This document shows positions 21,367-32,149 of a stretch of DNA of 64,000 bases, one piece after another (positions within the stretch are counted from its first letter, which is position 1; each line of letters begins with the position of its first letter). The DNA comes from Janthinobacterium sp. CG3 (GTDB taxonomy: Bacteria; Pseudomonadota; Gammaproteobacteria; Burkholderiales; Burkholderiaceae_D), in the NCBI RefSeq assembly GCF_000344615.1, contig NZ_KB467824.1, positions 1,390,592 through 1,454,591 on the forward strand, in the 5' to 3' direction. Under the pieces are notes generated by a model. It made no database searches, was not told where the DNA came from, and saw only the letters and a list, made by a program, of their open reading frames with translations. The position numbers and the translations under genes were made by a program.

Positions 21367-24216
21367 CTATTGCGCGGCGCCGGCCGCCGGGCTGGCCTTG
21401 TGTTTCGCCAGCAGATGGTGGACTTTGCGCGCCAAGTCTTCGCGCCGGTAGGGTTTGCTCAGTAGTTCGATGCCCGGTTCCAGCCGGCCGCCGTGCATGA
21501 TGGCGTTTTGCGTGTAGCCGGATGTAAACAGCACCGCCAGCTTGGGCAGCAGCAGCTTGGCCTGGCGCGCCATTTCCGGGCTGCGCAGTTCGCCCGGCAT
21601 GACCACGTCGGTAAACAGCAGGTCGACCGCGACGCCGCTTTTGATGACGGTCAGCGCGCTTTGCGCCGTGTTTGCCTTCAGCACCGAGTAGCCGAGTCCG
21701 CGCAGCATGTCGACCACCGCCGTTTGCACGTGCACGTCGTCTTCCACCACCAGGATCGTCTCGTTGCCACCCAGCACAGGGCCGCTCAAGGCGACGCGCA
21801 GGTCGGCCAGCGGCTCCAGCGTGCGCGGCAGGAAGATTTCAAACGTCGAGCCATGGCCGGACTGGCTCGATACTTTGATGTGGCCGCCGCTTTGCTTGAT
21901 GAAGCCGTAGGCCATGCTCAGGCCCAGCCCGGTGCCCTCGCCCTCCTTCTTGGTGCTAAAGAAGGGTTCGAACACCTTGTCGAGGATGTCTTGCTCCATG
22001 CCGTGGCCGGTGTCCGTCACCGCCAGGCGCACGTATTGCCCGGCCGGCAACTCGGGCTGCCGCGGGTCGCCAAGCAGGGTGACGTTGTCAAGCGCCAGCG
22101 TCAGCTTGCCGCGGCGCTGCATCGCGTCGCGGGCGTTGATGGCCATGTTCAGCAACACATTTTCCAGTTGGTTCGGGTCGATCAGCGCGTGCCACAGGCC
22201 GGCGCCGCAGGTGATGTCCGTTTCGATCATTTCGCCGATGGCGCGGCGGAATAGTTCGGCCGTGCCGCGCACCAGCCGGCCCAGGTCGGTCACCAGCGGC
22301 TTGAGCGGCTGGCGCCGGGCGAACGCCAGCAATTGCGACGACAGCTTGGCGCCGCGCTCGACCGCGGCGATCGCGGTTTCGACCCGGCGCAGCGCCACCG
22401 GGTTGTCGTCGACGGCCATGGCCAACAGTTGCAGGTTGCCGGAAATGATCTGCAACACGTTGTTGAAGTCGTGGGCGACGCCGCCGGTGAGCTTGCCGAT
22501 CGATTCGAGTTTCTGCGACTGCAGCAGGGCCTGCTCGCTGCGGGCCAGCGCCGTGCGCGCCTCCTTCTCGTCGGTGATGTCGCGTCCGATAGCGTGGATC
22601 AGTTCCTGCGCGCCCGCCGCCGTCCAGGAAATCCAGCGGTAGGAGCCGTCGCAATGGCGGTAGCGGTTTTCAAAGCGCAGCGTCGGCACGCCCTGCTCCA
22701 GCTTGCCGAACTCGCGCAGTGTGTCGGCGCGGTCGTCGGCGTGCACCAGTTCCAGGAAGTCCATGCCCAGCGACTCGCCCTCGATGCGCGCGAGGATCGC
22801 CGACCAGGCCGGATTGACGGCGATGATCATGCCGCTGAAGTCCGCCACCAGCATGATGTCGGTCGACAATTGCCACATGCGGTCGCGGTCTGCGGTGCGG
22901 TTGGCAACCTCGATTTCCAACGAAAAGTTCAGATAGGCCAACTTGTCGGCGGCGTTGCGCTGCTCCTGCACGTCGGTGTTGGTGCCGACCCAGCGCACCA
23001 CCGCGCCGTCCTGGTCGCGCACCGGCACGGCGCGCACCAGGAACCAGCGGTAGGCGCCGTCGGCGCCGCGGCGCAGGCGTAATTGGCCCTCGTACGGCGT
23101 GCCGGCGGCCACCGCGCCGTGCCAGGCCTCGACGGCGCCGGCCAGGTCGTCCTCGTGCACCACCTTGCTCCAGTCGTCGATGTCGCTGAGGCCGAACTGG
23201 GCGCCGGTGTATTCATAGCCTCGCTCGTTGGCCCAATACAACGCGCCGTCGTGGCGCGCCAGCCAGGCCTGGTTCGGCATCGCCTCGACCAGCGAACGGA
23301 ATTCCGCCTCGCTCTTCAGCAGCGCCGCGCGGGCCTGCCAGTGCTGGTTGATGTCCTCGGTCGAGCCGTACCATTTCAGTTGCGCGCCGTGTTCGTTGCG
23401 CCGGCACAGCGCGCGCGAGCGCATCCAGCGGTACTGGCCGTCGAGCATGCGCACGCGGTGTTCGATGTCGTAGGGGGCGCCGCTGGCCACCGAGGCTTGC
23501 CAGGCGGCCAGCGTCGGCGCCAAGTCGTCCGGGTGCATCGCCTCGCCCCAACTGCCCCCCAGGCCGCTGCCGCCGGTCCAGTCGCGCCAGCGCCGCGCCA
23601 CGTAGTCGAGCTGGCCGTCGGCCTGCGCGGTCCATAGCACCTGCGCGTTCAATTCGAGCGCGTGGCGGAAGTGCTCCTCGCTCTCGGCGACGGCGGCGGC
23701 CGCCTGGCGCCGTTCGATGGTGTGGGCGCAGGCGCGCGCCGCCACCGTCATGAGCTCGGTTTCAAGCTGGGTCGGGTGCTTGTTCGCCTTGAACAACTGG
23801 CCGAGCACGCCGAGAATGTGGCCGTTGGCGCCGAACACGGGGGCCGCCCAGCAAGCCCGAAAGCCGTGCAGCAGCGCGTCCTTGCGGCCGTCGGTCCAGG
23901 TCAGCTCTTGCGCGATATCGCTGGCAAACACCGGCGCGCCGGCAAACGCGGCGGTGCCGAACGGGCTGGTGTGCAGGCCGATCGCGCTGTGCAGCAAGGC
24001 GACGCGGTAGTCCTCCGGCAAGCCCGGCGCGACTACCGACGTGAAGCGGTCGGCGTCGTCCAGCAGCAGAATGCAGGCAAGCATGGCGTCATCGGACTGG
24101 GTTTCAAGCGCCCGGATAATCTGCTCCAAAGCGCGGGCCAGCGTGGCGCCGCCGGCAACGCTGGCGTTGGCCGCGTGCTCCGCGTCGAGCAAGGAAATGA
24201 TTTTGTTTGCGTGCAC
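21367..24216 (-). CDS. Cytoplasmic hybrid histidine kinase: GAF, three PAS, HisKA, HATPase, receiver
   Basis: 949 residues from GTG 24216. No membrane segments seen. GAF (about 20-175, with ACILLLDDADRFTSVVAPGL), PAS/PAC units (about 190-300, 310-430, 455-575; each with WxG...DI(N/T)xx endings), HisKA GKLTGGVAHDFNNVLQIISG, HATPase with DTGHGM and GTGLGLSMAYGFIKQSGG, and a C-terminal receiver (ILVVEDDVHVQTAVVDML, FTDVVMPGEL). The HDFNN form of the H-box is the soluble PAS-kinase type. An upstream in-frame start at 24495 would add 93 residues, but that stretch has non-coding composition and carries an inverted repeat, so I prefer the GTG. Convergent with the preceding kinase, 46 bases apart. 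Confidence 0.85.
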   Translation of the reverse strand: MHANKIISLLDAEHAANASVAGGATLARALEQIIRALETQSDDAMLACILLLDDADRFTSVVAPGLPEDYRVALLHSAIGLHTSPFGTAAFAGAPVFASDIAQELTWTDGRKDALLHGFRACWAAPVFGANGHILGVLGQLFKANKHPTQLETELMTVAARACAHTIERRQAAAAVAESEEHFRHALELNAQVLWTAQADGQLDYVARRWRDWTGGSGLGGSWGEAMHPDDLAPTLAAWQASVASGAPYDIEHRVRMLDGQYRWMRSRALCRRNEHGAQLKWYGSTEDINQHWQARAALLKSEAEFRSLVEAMPNQAWLARHDGALYWANERGYEYTGAQFGLSDIDDWSKVVHEDDLAGAVEAWHGAVAAGTPYEGQLRLRRGADGAYRWFLVRAVPVRDQDGAVVRWVGTNTDVQEQRNAADKLAYLNFSLEIEVANRTADRDRMWQLSTDIMLVADFSGMIIAVNPAWSAILARIEGESLGMDFLELVHADDRADTLREFGKLEQGVPTLRFENRYRHCDGSYRWISWTAAGAQELIHAIGRDITDEKEARTALARSEQALLQSQKLESIGKLTGGVAHDFNNVLQIISGNLQLLAMAVDDNPVALRRVETAIAAVERGAKLSSQLLAFARRQPLKPLVTDLGRLVRGTAELFRRAIGEMIETDITCGAGLWHALIDPNQLENVLLNMAINARDAMQRRGKLTLALDNVTLLGDPRQPELPAGQYVRLAVTDTGHGMEQDILDKVFEPFFSTKKEGEGTGLGLSMAYGFIKQSGGHIKVSSQSGHGSTFEIFLPRTLEPLADLRVALSGPVLGGNETILVVEDDVHVQTAVVDMLRGLGYSVLKANTAQSALTVIKSGVAVDLLFTDVVMPGELRSPEMARQAKLLLPKLAVLFTSGYTQNAIMHGGRLEPGIELLSKPYRREDLARKVHHLLAKHKASPAAGAAQ

Positions 24217-24253
24217 AATATCTTTGGGGCAAGTGTTTAATGGCGGGATAGTA

Positions 24254-24273
24254 CATGTTTCTACAAAAACATG
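24254..24273. promoter_or_regulatory. Inverted repeat upstream of the PAS kinase
   Basis: CATGTTT-CTACAA-AAACATG is a perfect 7-bp inverted repeat about 38 bases upstream of the kinase GTG, in an AT-richer spacer (24217-24557) between the kinase and terB. Its position fits an operator or a leader hairpin. No gene is supported elsewhere in this spacer. Confidence 0.4.
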
Positions 24274-24557
24274 ATTTCCGGCAGAATTATAGAACGATAT
24301 TTGTTTCCTGTGTGCAATTGCGTAAAAAGCCCCGAAAAAGCAAGTCCCGTCTAGGCGCGGTCTCGCCCTAAAGTATACGGCGCCACGGATATTGCCGGCG
24401 CCACTCAAGCAAGGGCCAGACCACGGCACGCCAGCCGGCCACGATTCTATCGTGGCGATAGTTAAGGGTGGCTTAAGCGGTGCGCTTATCCGCATAGCAA
24501 TATGGAAAAGCGGAGTAGAATTGCCGTTCTTATCAACTGGACATACCGGAGAACATA

Positions 24558-25013
24558 ATGAGTTTCGACAATTTTCTGACTCGCCTGAAAACCAAAGCCG
24601 GCGAACTGAAAACGGATGTACTGAAATTCAAGAACAAGGACTTCATGAACGCGGCCATGGCCGGCTCGGCCCTGATTGCCATGGCGGACGGCAACATTAC
24701 CTCGGACGAGAAGCAAAAGATGGTGAAGTTCATCGAAACCCACGACGCGCTGTCGGTCTTCACGACCAACGACGTGATTAAGGCGTTCCAGGAGTATGTC
24801 GGCCAGCTTGAGTTCGACAAGGATATCGGCGAATCGAAGGCCTACCAGGCGCTGGGCAAAATGAAATCGAATGCCGAGGCGTCGCGCTTGCTGGTGCGCA
24901 TGGTGATTGCCATCGCTTCCGCGGACGGTAATTTTGACGCCAGCGAAAAATTTGTGGCGATCAAAATTTGCAAGGAACTGGGGATTCCACCGGCGGAATT
25001 CGAGTTGCAATAA
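24558..25013 (+). CDS. TerB-family (tellurite-resistance-like) protein
   Basis: 151 residues. The all-helical TerB fold is indicated by two acidic repeats, ALIAMADGNITSDEKQKM (about 37-54) and VIAIASADGNFDASEKFVAI (about 116-135), each resembling a metal-binding DGxxxxxE loop. Soluble, no signal. Such proteins are often found outside ter operons and their function is unknown; no other ter genes are here. Good Shine-Dalgarno sequence (GGAGA) before ATG 24558. Confidence 0.85.
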   Translation: MSFDNFLTRLKTKAGELKTDVLKFKNKDFMNAAMAGSALIAMADGNITSDEKQKMVKFIETHDALSVFTTNDVIKAFQEYVGQLEFDKDIGESKAYQALGKMKSNAEASRLLVRMVIAIASADGNFDASEKFVAIKICKELGIPPAEFELQ

Positions 25014-25134
25014 ACCGCGGGGCGCGCGCGGCAAAGGTGGGGGCGCGGCGCCGGAGGTGGATGACACTTGCGCAACTACCGATGTTGCGGGTAAAGTCCT
25101 CCGGGAAAACTTCAACATTTACGGATCCGCCACC

Positions 25135-26034
25135 ATGACCGCAAGCCTGAGCAAGACCGTCGCCGCCACACTGTGCATGAGCACGTTGACGGCGGTGGCG
25201 GCGCCAATGACATTGGACGACTATCTGGCGCTGAGCGGGCCGCCACCGACCGCCCGCATCGCCTACGGCAGCGCGCCCTCGCAATTCGTCGAGCTGTTCC
25301 GGCCCGTCGGCGCCGGCCCCTTCCCCGTCGTGCTGCTGGTACACGGCGGCTGCTGGACCGTGAAATTCGGCGGTATCGAGCAAATGCACAACGTCGCCGG
25401 CGCGCTCGCCGCGCAGGGGATTGCCGTCTGGAGCGTCGAATACCGCCGCGTCGACGAGGACGGCGGCGGGTATCCCGGCACCTACCTGGACATGAACATG
25501 GCCATCGACAAGCTGGAAGCCGACGCCGCCGCCTACCAGCTCGACACCGCCCGGGTGGTGGCGGTGGGCCACTCGGCCGGCGGCCAGTTGGTGCAATGGA
25601 TCGCCGGGCGCGGCAAGTTGCCGCCGTCCAGCCCGATGTTTCGGGCCAACTACCTGCCGATCCGCCAGATTATCAGCCTGGGCGGCCTGGCCGACCTGCG
25701 CAACGAGCGCGACTTAATCAAGAGCAATTGCGACCGCGATATGGTGCAACTGACCGGCGTCGCCAGCGCCATGCGACCGGACGTGTTTGCCGACACCAAC
25801 GCCGCCGAGCTGATGCCCAACGGCAGCACCACCGTGCTGATTACGGGGGAACTCGACACCGTGTCGCCGCCGCGCATCGCCCACGACTACGCGCAGCGCG
25901 CGCGCAAGGCCGGCGATAAGGTGGCGACGCTGATCTTGCCGGGCGCCAGCCATTACGACGAGGTGGCGGCCAGTTCGCCGTCGTGGAATTTGATTTTGCC
26001 GGAAATTCGCAAGGCGCTGGGGTTGGCGCTTTGA
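25135..26034 (+). CDS. Exported alpha/beta hydrolase (BD-FAE / formamidase-like esterase)
   Basis: 299 residues. Signal peptide (TVAATLCMSTLTAVAAPM), so probably periplasmic. Oxyanion loop VLLVHGGCW, nucleophile elbow AVGHSAGGQ, a likely acid Asp in TGELDTVSPP and His in PGASHYDEV give a complete catalytic triad. The HGG pattern places it near kynurenine-formamidase-like and hormone-sensitive-lipase-like esterases; substrate unknown. I take ATG 25135, because upstream in-frame sequence overlaps terB. Convergent with fusA. Confidence 0.82.
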   Translation: MTASLSKTVAATLCMSTLTAVAAPMTLDDYLALSGPPPTARIAYGSAPSQFVELFRPVGAGPFPVVLLVHGGCWTVKFGGIEQMHNVAGALAAQGIAVWSVEYRRVDEDGGGYPGTYLDMNMAIDKLEADAAAYQLDTARVVAVGHSAGGQLVQWIAGRGKLPPSSPMFRANYLPIRQIISLGGLADLRNERDLIKSNCDRDMVQLTGVASAMRPDVFADTNAAELMPNGSTTVLITGELDTVSPPRIAHDYAQRARKAGDKVATLILPGASHYDEVAASSPSWNLILPEIRKALGLAL

Positions 26035-26114
26035 TGTTCCTCGGGTTAGCCCGCGAGGGCGTGACCGGCAATGTTGGCTTGGAGCGGGGCGGATTATAAC
26101 CAAGGGCGAGGGCT

Positions 26115-26140
26115 GGGGTCGGACCTGAAGGTCCGACCCC
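26115..26140. repeat. Dispersed GGGGTCGGACC hairpin, also probable terminator of fusA
   Basis: A perfect 11-bp stem (GGGGTCGGACC / GGTCCGACCCC) with loop TGAA begins 9 bases past the fusA stop and lies between the convergent hydrolase and fusA genes. A related hairpin, preceded by the same AACCAAGGGC, occurs at 56134-56160, so this is a dispersed repeat family rather than a one-off terminator. Confidence 0.7.
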
Positions 26141-26148
26141 GCTTCGCG

Positions 26149-28263
<2,115 letters not shown>

Positions 28264-28524
28264 CACAATCTCCTTGGAGGCCACGGCACGGATCGGTGTG
28301 GTGGTTCTAAAAGTGTAACAGACAACGTTTTACCGGGTTTGGACTGGCGCAGCTTTCCAATTGTTCCGTTGGCGCGACGGCGCACCGCAGAGTTGCGCGT
28401 TGTTAATTGATATTCCTATATACTTTGGCCGGCATCAAAGCCAATCCGACAAATGACAAACAATGCCCGCCGCCGTGTCTGCGCGGGCGTCGCAGTTCCC
28501 CATCCACGCATTGAAAAAGTCTCT

Positions 28525-29586
28525 ATGAAACCGCAGGTAAAAATGCAGATGAAAAGCATCTTGCTGTCGTCGTTGTTGATCTCCCCCGTCCTGGCGCAAG
28601 CCGCCGAACTCGAACAGCAAATGCTGCGCTGCGCCGTCATCGGCGACGCCAGCGCCCGTCTGGGCTGCTTCGACGTGCTGGCCAAGACCGCCGCCGCGAT
28701 CACCGTCGCCACCGGCGTCTCGGTGGCCGAGTCGACCGCCGAAGTGGCGCTGGTCGTGCCGGCGGTGGCCACGGCCAAGGCGGCGCCGCCTGAATCGGCG
28801 ATTTCCCGCACCACCCAGCGCTGGGAACTGGACGACGCATCCAAGCGCGGCGTGTTCGCCTTCCGCCCGCACCGCGACAACTACCTGCTGCTGGCCAACT
28901 ACAGCAACGCCTCCAACGACGAGCCGTTCAAGGAATTCACGCCCGGCGGCATCAAGTCGCAGCACGTCGAGCTGACCTACCAGCTGAGCTTTAAGATGAA
29001 GCTGGCGGAAAAACTGCTCAACACGCCGATCGACATCTGGCTCGGCTACACCCAGCAAAGCTTCTGGCAGGCGTACAACCGCGCCGCCTCCAGCCCGTTC
29101 CGCGAAACCAACTACCAGCCCGAGGTCATGGCGGTGCTGCCGATCAACAAGAGCATCGGCGGCGTCGACTTCAAGTACGTCAACCTCGGCATGGTGCACC
29201 AGTCGAACGGCCAAACGTCGACGCTGTCGCGCAGCTGGAACCGGATCTACGCCGAGCTGGGCGTGGAGCGCGGCAACTTCGCGCTGGCGACGCGGCTCTG
29301 GCGCCGCCTCGACAACAGCAAATCGGACAACGACAACATCGACATCACCGACTTCATGGGCCACGGCGACGTGCGCGCCACCTACCGCAACCTGGGCCAT
29401 GAATACTCGCTGACGGCGCGCCGCAACTTCCATACCGGCCACGGTTCGATTCAGGCCGGCTGGGCCTTCCCGGTGTCGGCCAACCTGAAGGGTTACGCGC
29501 AAGTATTCTCCGGCTACGGCCAGAGCCTGATCGACTATAACTACTCGCAGAAGTCGCTGGGCGGCGGGTTCATGCTCGATTTCTAA
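28525..29586 (+). CDS. pldA: Outer-membrane phospholipase A (OMPLA)
   Basis: 353 residues. Hydrolyses acyl chains of phospholipids in the outer leaflet when the membrane is disturbed. Signal peptide (SILLSSLLISPVLAQA). A periplasmic, Ala-rich N-terminal extension with two Cys (MLRCAVIGDASARLGCFDVL) precedes the 12-strand barrel, which begins near GVFAFRPHRDNYLLLANYSN. Catalytic His and Ser in NLGMVHQSNGQ, Asn in the SRSWNRIY region, and C-terminal GGGFMLDF ending in Phe, as needed for outer-membrane assembly. ATG 28525 chosen before the signal peptide. Divergent from fusA. Confidence 0.9.
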   Translation: MKPQVKMQMKSILLSSLLISPVLAQAAELEQQMLRCAVIGDASARLGCFDVLAKTAAAITVATGVSVAESTAEVALVVPAVATAKAAPPESAISRTTQRWELDDASKRGVFAFRPHRDNYLLLANYSNASNDEPFKEFTPGGIKSQHVELTYQLSFKMKLAEKLLNTPIDIWLGYTQQSFWQAYNRAASSPFRETNYQPEVMAVLPINKSIGGVDFKYVNLGMVHQSNGQTSTLSRSWNRIYAELGVERGNFALATRLWRRLDNSKSDNDNIDITDFMGHGDVRATYRNLGHEYSLTARRNFHTGHGSIQAGWAFPVSANLKGYAQVFSGYGQSLIDYNYSQKSLGGGFMLDF

Positions 29587-29765
29587 GAATTTTCGTGGGT
29601 CGGGTTAGCCGGAACGGCGTAACCCGACTGGCGTCGGCGGCGCCTCGGCGTCGGATTACGCGTTACGACGATGGCGCGCAGCCCGGACACGGCGTCGACG
29701 CCAACGCCGATCAGCAGGAACGGCAGCAGGACTAGCCAGAAGATGGGATAGAGAATGAGGGCCAC
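29583..29765 (-). CDS. Small putative membrane protein
   Basis: About 60 residues from a GTG start: one hydrophobic segment (LILYPIFWLVLLPFLLIGVG) and a basic tail (PTPRRRRRQSGYA). Its stop overlaps the stop of pldA on the other strand. A hairpin (29782-29802) lies just before the proposed start, so the longer upstream reading is unlikely. No Shine-Dalgarno sequence seen. May be a real small protein or chance. Confidence 0.35.
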   Translation of the reverse strand: MALILYPIFWLVLLPFLLIGVGVDAVSGLRAIVVTRNPTPRRRRRQSGYAVPANPTHENS

Positions 29766-29781
29766 AGTAAGACAAATGTGC

Positions 29782-29802
29782 GGGGCAAGCCTTGCTTGCC
29801 CC
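29782..29802. terminator. Strong hairpin GGGGCAAGC-CTT-GCTTGCCCC
   Basis: Perfect 9-bp stem with a 3-base loop, without a T-run, in the spacer after pldA and the hypothetical gene at 29941. Could end either transcript. Confidence 0.45.
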
Positions 29803-29940
29803 GCTACTGCACGCACTATATAAAAGCGGGCCGATACGGACAAGCGCCGTGCGACGAACTGCAATATGGCGCGACCAGCGGGCGAAAAACGGGGTTGAAC
29901 GGTGTTGCGGGAAATAAATGCGTATGCCGTCCGGCGCCCG

Positions 29941-30189
29941 TTATTGTCCCAGGCAAATGATTTTAGTCAGGTATTCATGGGCGTTCGCCTTCTTCTTGCC
30001 GGCCCATTCAATGACCTGGTTGGCGTCGGCGATCGTCATCACGGTGGCCTTGTCTTTCGACTTGATGAAGGAAACGCCTTCAAAGGCGCCCTCTTTGCTG
30101 CGCATTACCTTGGCAAACACGGGCGGCTTCGATTCCGCGTCGCCGATTTTGTTTTGCTGCACGAGGTAGCGTTGGTCGTTCTGTTCCAT
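29941..30189 (-). CDS. Hypothetical small soluble protein
   Basis: 82 residues, Lys-rich (KSKDKATVMTIADANQVIEW), no signal or membrane segment. Its composition looks coding and it starts at an ATG just beyond the terminator of the methyltransferase. I do not recognise a family; a regulatory or nucleic-acid-associated role is only a guess. Ends at CLGQ. Confidence 0.6.
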   Translation of the reverse strand: MEQNDQRYLVQQNKIGDAESKPPVFAKVMRSKEGAFEGVSFIKSKDKATVMTIADANQVIEWAGKKKANAHEYLTKIICLGQ

Positions 30190-30227
30190 ATAGCTTTGTA
30201 GTCTGAGGTGGTAAAAGACGAAATATA

Positions 30228-30259
30228 CCCCGCCGCAGTCCGTCTGCGTGGGGTTTTTT
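30228..30259. terminator. Bidirectional terminator hairpin after the methyltransferase gene
   Basis: CCCC and CGCAG arms pair with CTGCG and GGGG around TCCGT, with a small internal mismatch. TTTTTT follows on the plus strand and TATATTT on the minus strand. It lies about 20 bases beyond the methyltransferase stop and would end that minus-strand transcript. Confidence 0.7.
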
Positions 30260-30274
30260 CATTTTTTACCGGCC

Positions 30275-31198
30275 TTAAGCGTAGACGGCGGGCCGTTGCG
30301 TCGGCTGGTGCGCGGCCTGGTAGACGACGGCCACTTGGATCGCCGCCTCCAGCGAGGGGATCGAACCGCCCGCGCGGTACTGGAAGCTCACCTGCAACAC
30401 GTCGCCGGCGCAGACCGGGAGCGGCGCGGCCAGCGGCAGGCTCATGTAATGGTTGAGCCAGTCTATTGTCGTCGAGCGCTCCGCCATCACGGCCAGGATG
30501 TTCTTGGTGACGAAGCGCAGCGAGTTCAAGATGCCGCTGCGCTCGATGACGAACTTGCCGTTGAAACTGAAGGTCGAATCGGTCGGCTGGGTGAAGTCGA
30601 CGATGCCGTACACCGACGGCGGCGCCAGTTCCAGCACGCCGGGGTGCACGGCCGTGGTTTCCTGGAACTGCACGATGGGCGCGTAAAAGCCCTCGAAATC
30701 GTATTCCTGCTGCATCGGTTGCACCGCCATGATGACCGCCTCGGGCAGGAACACCGGCAGCGGGCCGCCGAAACGCTGCAGATAGCGGCGTTTGAACGAC
30801 TCGATCACCTCGACCTGCTTTTCGCGCAGCATGCCGACATGGATCATCTCGCAGATCACGACGTCGACCGGCTCCGGCGGCAAGTATTCGAAGGCGTCGG
30901 CGTGCACCACCTCGACCTTCTCGCCGTTCGGGTTGAGGGCCAGCATTTTGCGCGCTTGCTGGACCATGTCCGGGTTGAACTCCACGCACCAAACCTTGTC
31001 GGCCTTGGCCGCCGCGAACCACGACAGCACGCCGGTGCCGCCGCCCAGTTCCAGCACCTTCATGCCCGGCTTGACGGCGTAATCGATTGCCGACTTGAAG
31101 CCGTGCATGCGGTTTTGGTCCATCAACATATTGTGGTGGTAATGGACGGGAATGAATTGTCCCAAGTAGCAGCTTTCGATTTCTCGTTCATTCAACAT
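30275..31198 (-). CDS. SAM-dependent methyltransferase (PRMT-like class I)
   Basis: 307 residues. Motif I VLELGGGTGVLSWFAA binds S-adenosylmethionine; VEFNPDM is the acidic loop; VDVVICEMIHVGMLREKQV resembles the double-E region of protein arginine methyltransferases. Methyl acceptor unknown. ATG 31198 follows AAAGGA and begins the conserved part. An upstream in-frame ATG at 31339 also has a good Shine-Dalgarno sequence (GGAAGGAAAG) and would add 47 basic, poorly conserved-looking residues. The 31199-31464 spacer shows nothing else. Confidence 0.78.
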   Translation of the reverse strand: MLNEREIESCYLGQFIPVHYHHNMLMDQNRMHGFKSAIDYAVKPGMKVLELGGGTGVLSWFAAAKADKVWCVEFNPDMVQQARKMLALNPNGEKVEVVHADAFEYLPPEPVDVVICEMIHVGMLREKQVEVIESFKRRYLQRFGGPLPVFLPEAVIMAVQPMQQEYDFEGFYAPIVQFQETTAVHPGVLELAPPSVYGIVDFTQPTDSTFSFNGKFVIERSGILNSLRFVTKNILAVMAERSTTIDWLNHYMSLPLAAPLPVCAGDVLQVSFQYRAGGSIPSLEAAIQVAVVYQAAHQPTQRPAVYA

Positions 31199-31464
31199 AG
31201 TGATCCTTTGGGATGGTCGGTCCACGGCCGCCGCTGCGGGCCGATCGGTCTTGTCGTTCCAGAACGCGATGAAATCACACGGGCTGCGCGACGGCTTGCG
31301 GCAATACAGCCTGCGTCGGTTTGAATGATGACTGCCCATGTTTCTTTCCTTCCGTTAATGTGACGAAACCATTATCGCCAATAGTGACGGGAAGCAAAGC
31401 TGTGAGCTGGGCGGCAATTCCGCGCCAGTTCGCGTAATCGGCGCGGGGCAAGGCAGTGGGCGGA

Positions 31465-32142
31465 CTATTTTCCGGCCTTGGCCTTCAGGTGGGCGTTGAT
31501 GATATCGGCGACGTAAACCTTGTCGGTGGCCATGGCAAACTGCACGGCGGTCCAGCCGTGCGCGCTCTTCAGCGTGGCGTCGGCGCCCTCGTCAAGCAAT
31601 AGTTTGACGGTGTAGTCCTTGCCGTCGCGCGCGGCCACCATCAGCGGCGTGATCTTGGCCGGCGATTCGGCGTCGATATAGGCGTGGCGTTCAAGCAGAA
31701 CGCGGACGATGGCGTCGTCGCCGATCGAGGCGGCGTAGTGCAAGGCGGTCCAACCGGTCTGGTTGACGTTCGCGCCCTTGGCCAGCAAGGCCATCACGGC
31801 CGGCATGTTGCGCTTATAGGCGGCCATCATCAAGGCCGTGTCGCCGTTGCCGGAGCGCGCCTCCAGATTGATGCGCGGCTGCGCCAGCAACAAATTGAAC
31901 ACCTTGTTGGAACCTTCGCGCAACGCCAGCACCATGCCCGGGTCGCCGCGCTGCGGCTCGGCCAGGTTCGGGTCGACGCCGGCCGCCAGCAACTTGCCCA
32001 TGGTGCGGGCGTCGTCGATCTGCGCCGAACGGGAGAAATCGTAGGCATCGTCGGCCGCGGCCGGCGCGCAGACGCCGGCGCCGAGCGCGGCGGCCAGCGC
32101 GAACGCGCCGGCGCGGCGCCGCAGGGAGAAGAGCTTTAACAT
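31465..32142 (-). CDS. Exported ankyrin-repeat protein
   Basis: 225 residues. Signal peptide (AGAFALAAALGAGVCAPAAA), then about five ankyrin repeats with TALMMAA, TALHYAA, TPLMVAARDG and TAVQFAM signatures (about 95-215). A periplasmic protein-interaction scaffold; partner unknown. Starts 7 bases after the tatD stop, so co-transcribed as the last gene of the mltG-tmk-holB-pilZ-tatD series, an order often seen in Burkholderiales. Confidence 0.88.
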   Translation of the reverse strand: MLKLFSLRRRAGAFALAAALGAGVCAPAAADDAYDFSRSAQIDDARTMGKLLAAGVDPNLAEPQRGDPGMVLALREGSNKVFNLLLAQPRINLEARSGNGDTALMMAAYKRNMPAVMALLAKGANVNQTGWTALHYAASIGDDAIVRVLLERHAYIDAESPAKITPLMVAARDGKDYTVKLLLDEGADATLKSAHGWTAVQFAMATDKVYVADIINAHLKAKAGK

Positions 32143-32149
32143 GAGGAAG

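Noticed and set aside
24217..24495. 93-residue N-terminal extension of the PAS kinase
   Set aside because: AT-rich, low-complexity sequence with an inverted repeat and no domain similarity; GTG 24216 precedes the GAF domain.
29766..29864. Upstream part of the small membrane ORF
   Set aside because: It would be translated through a strong 9-bp hairpin and shows no coding character.
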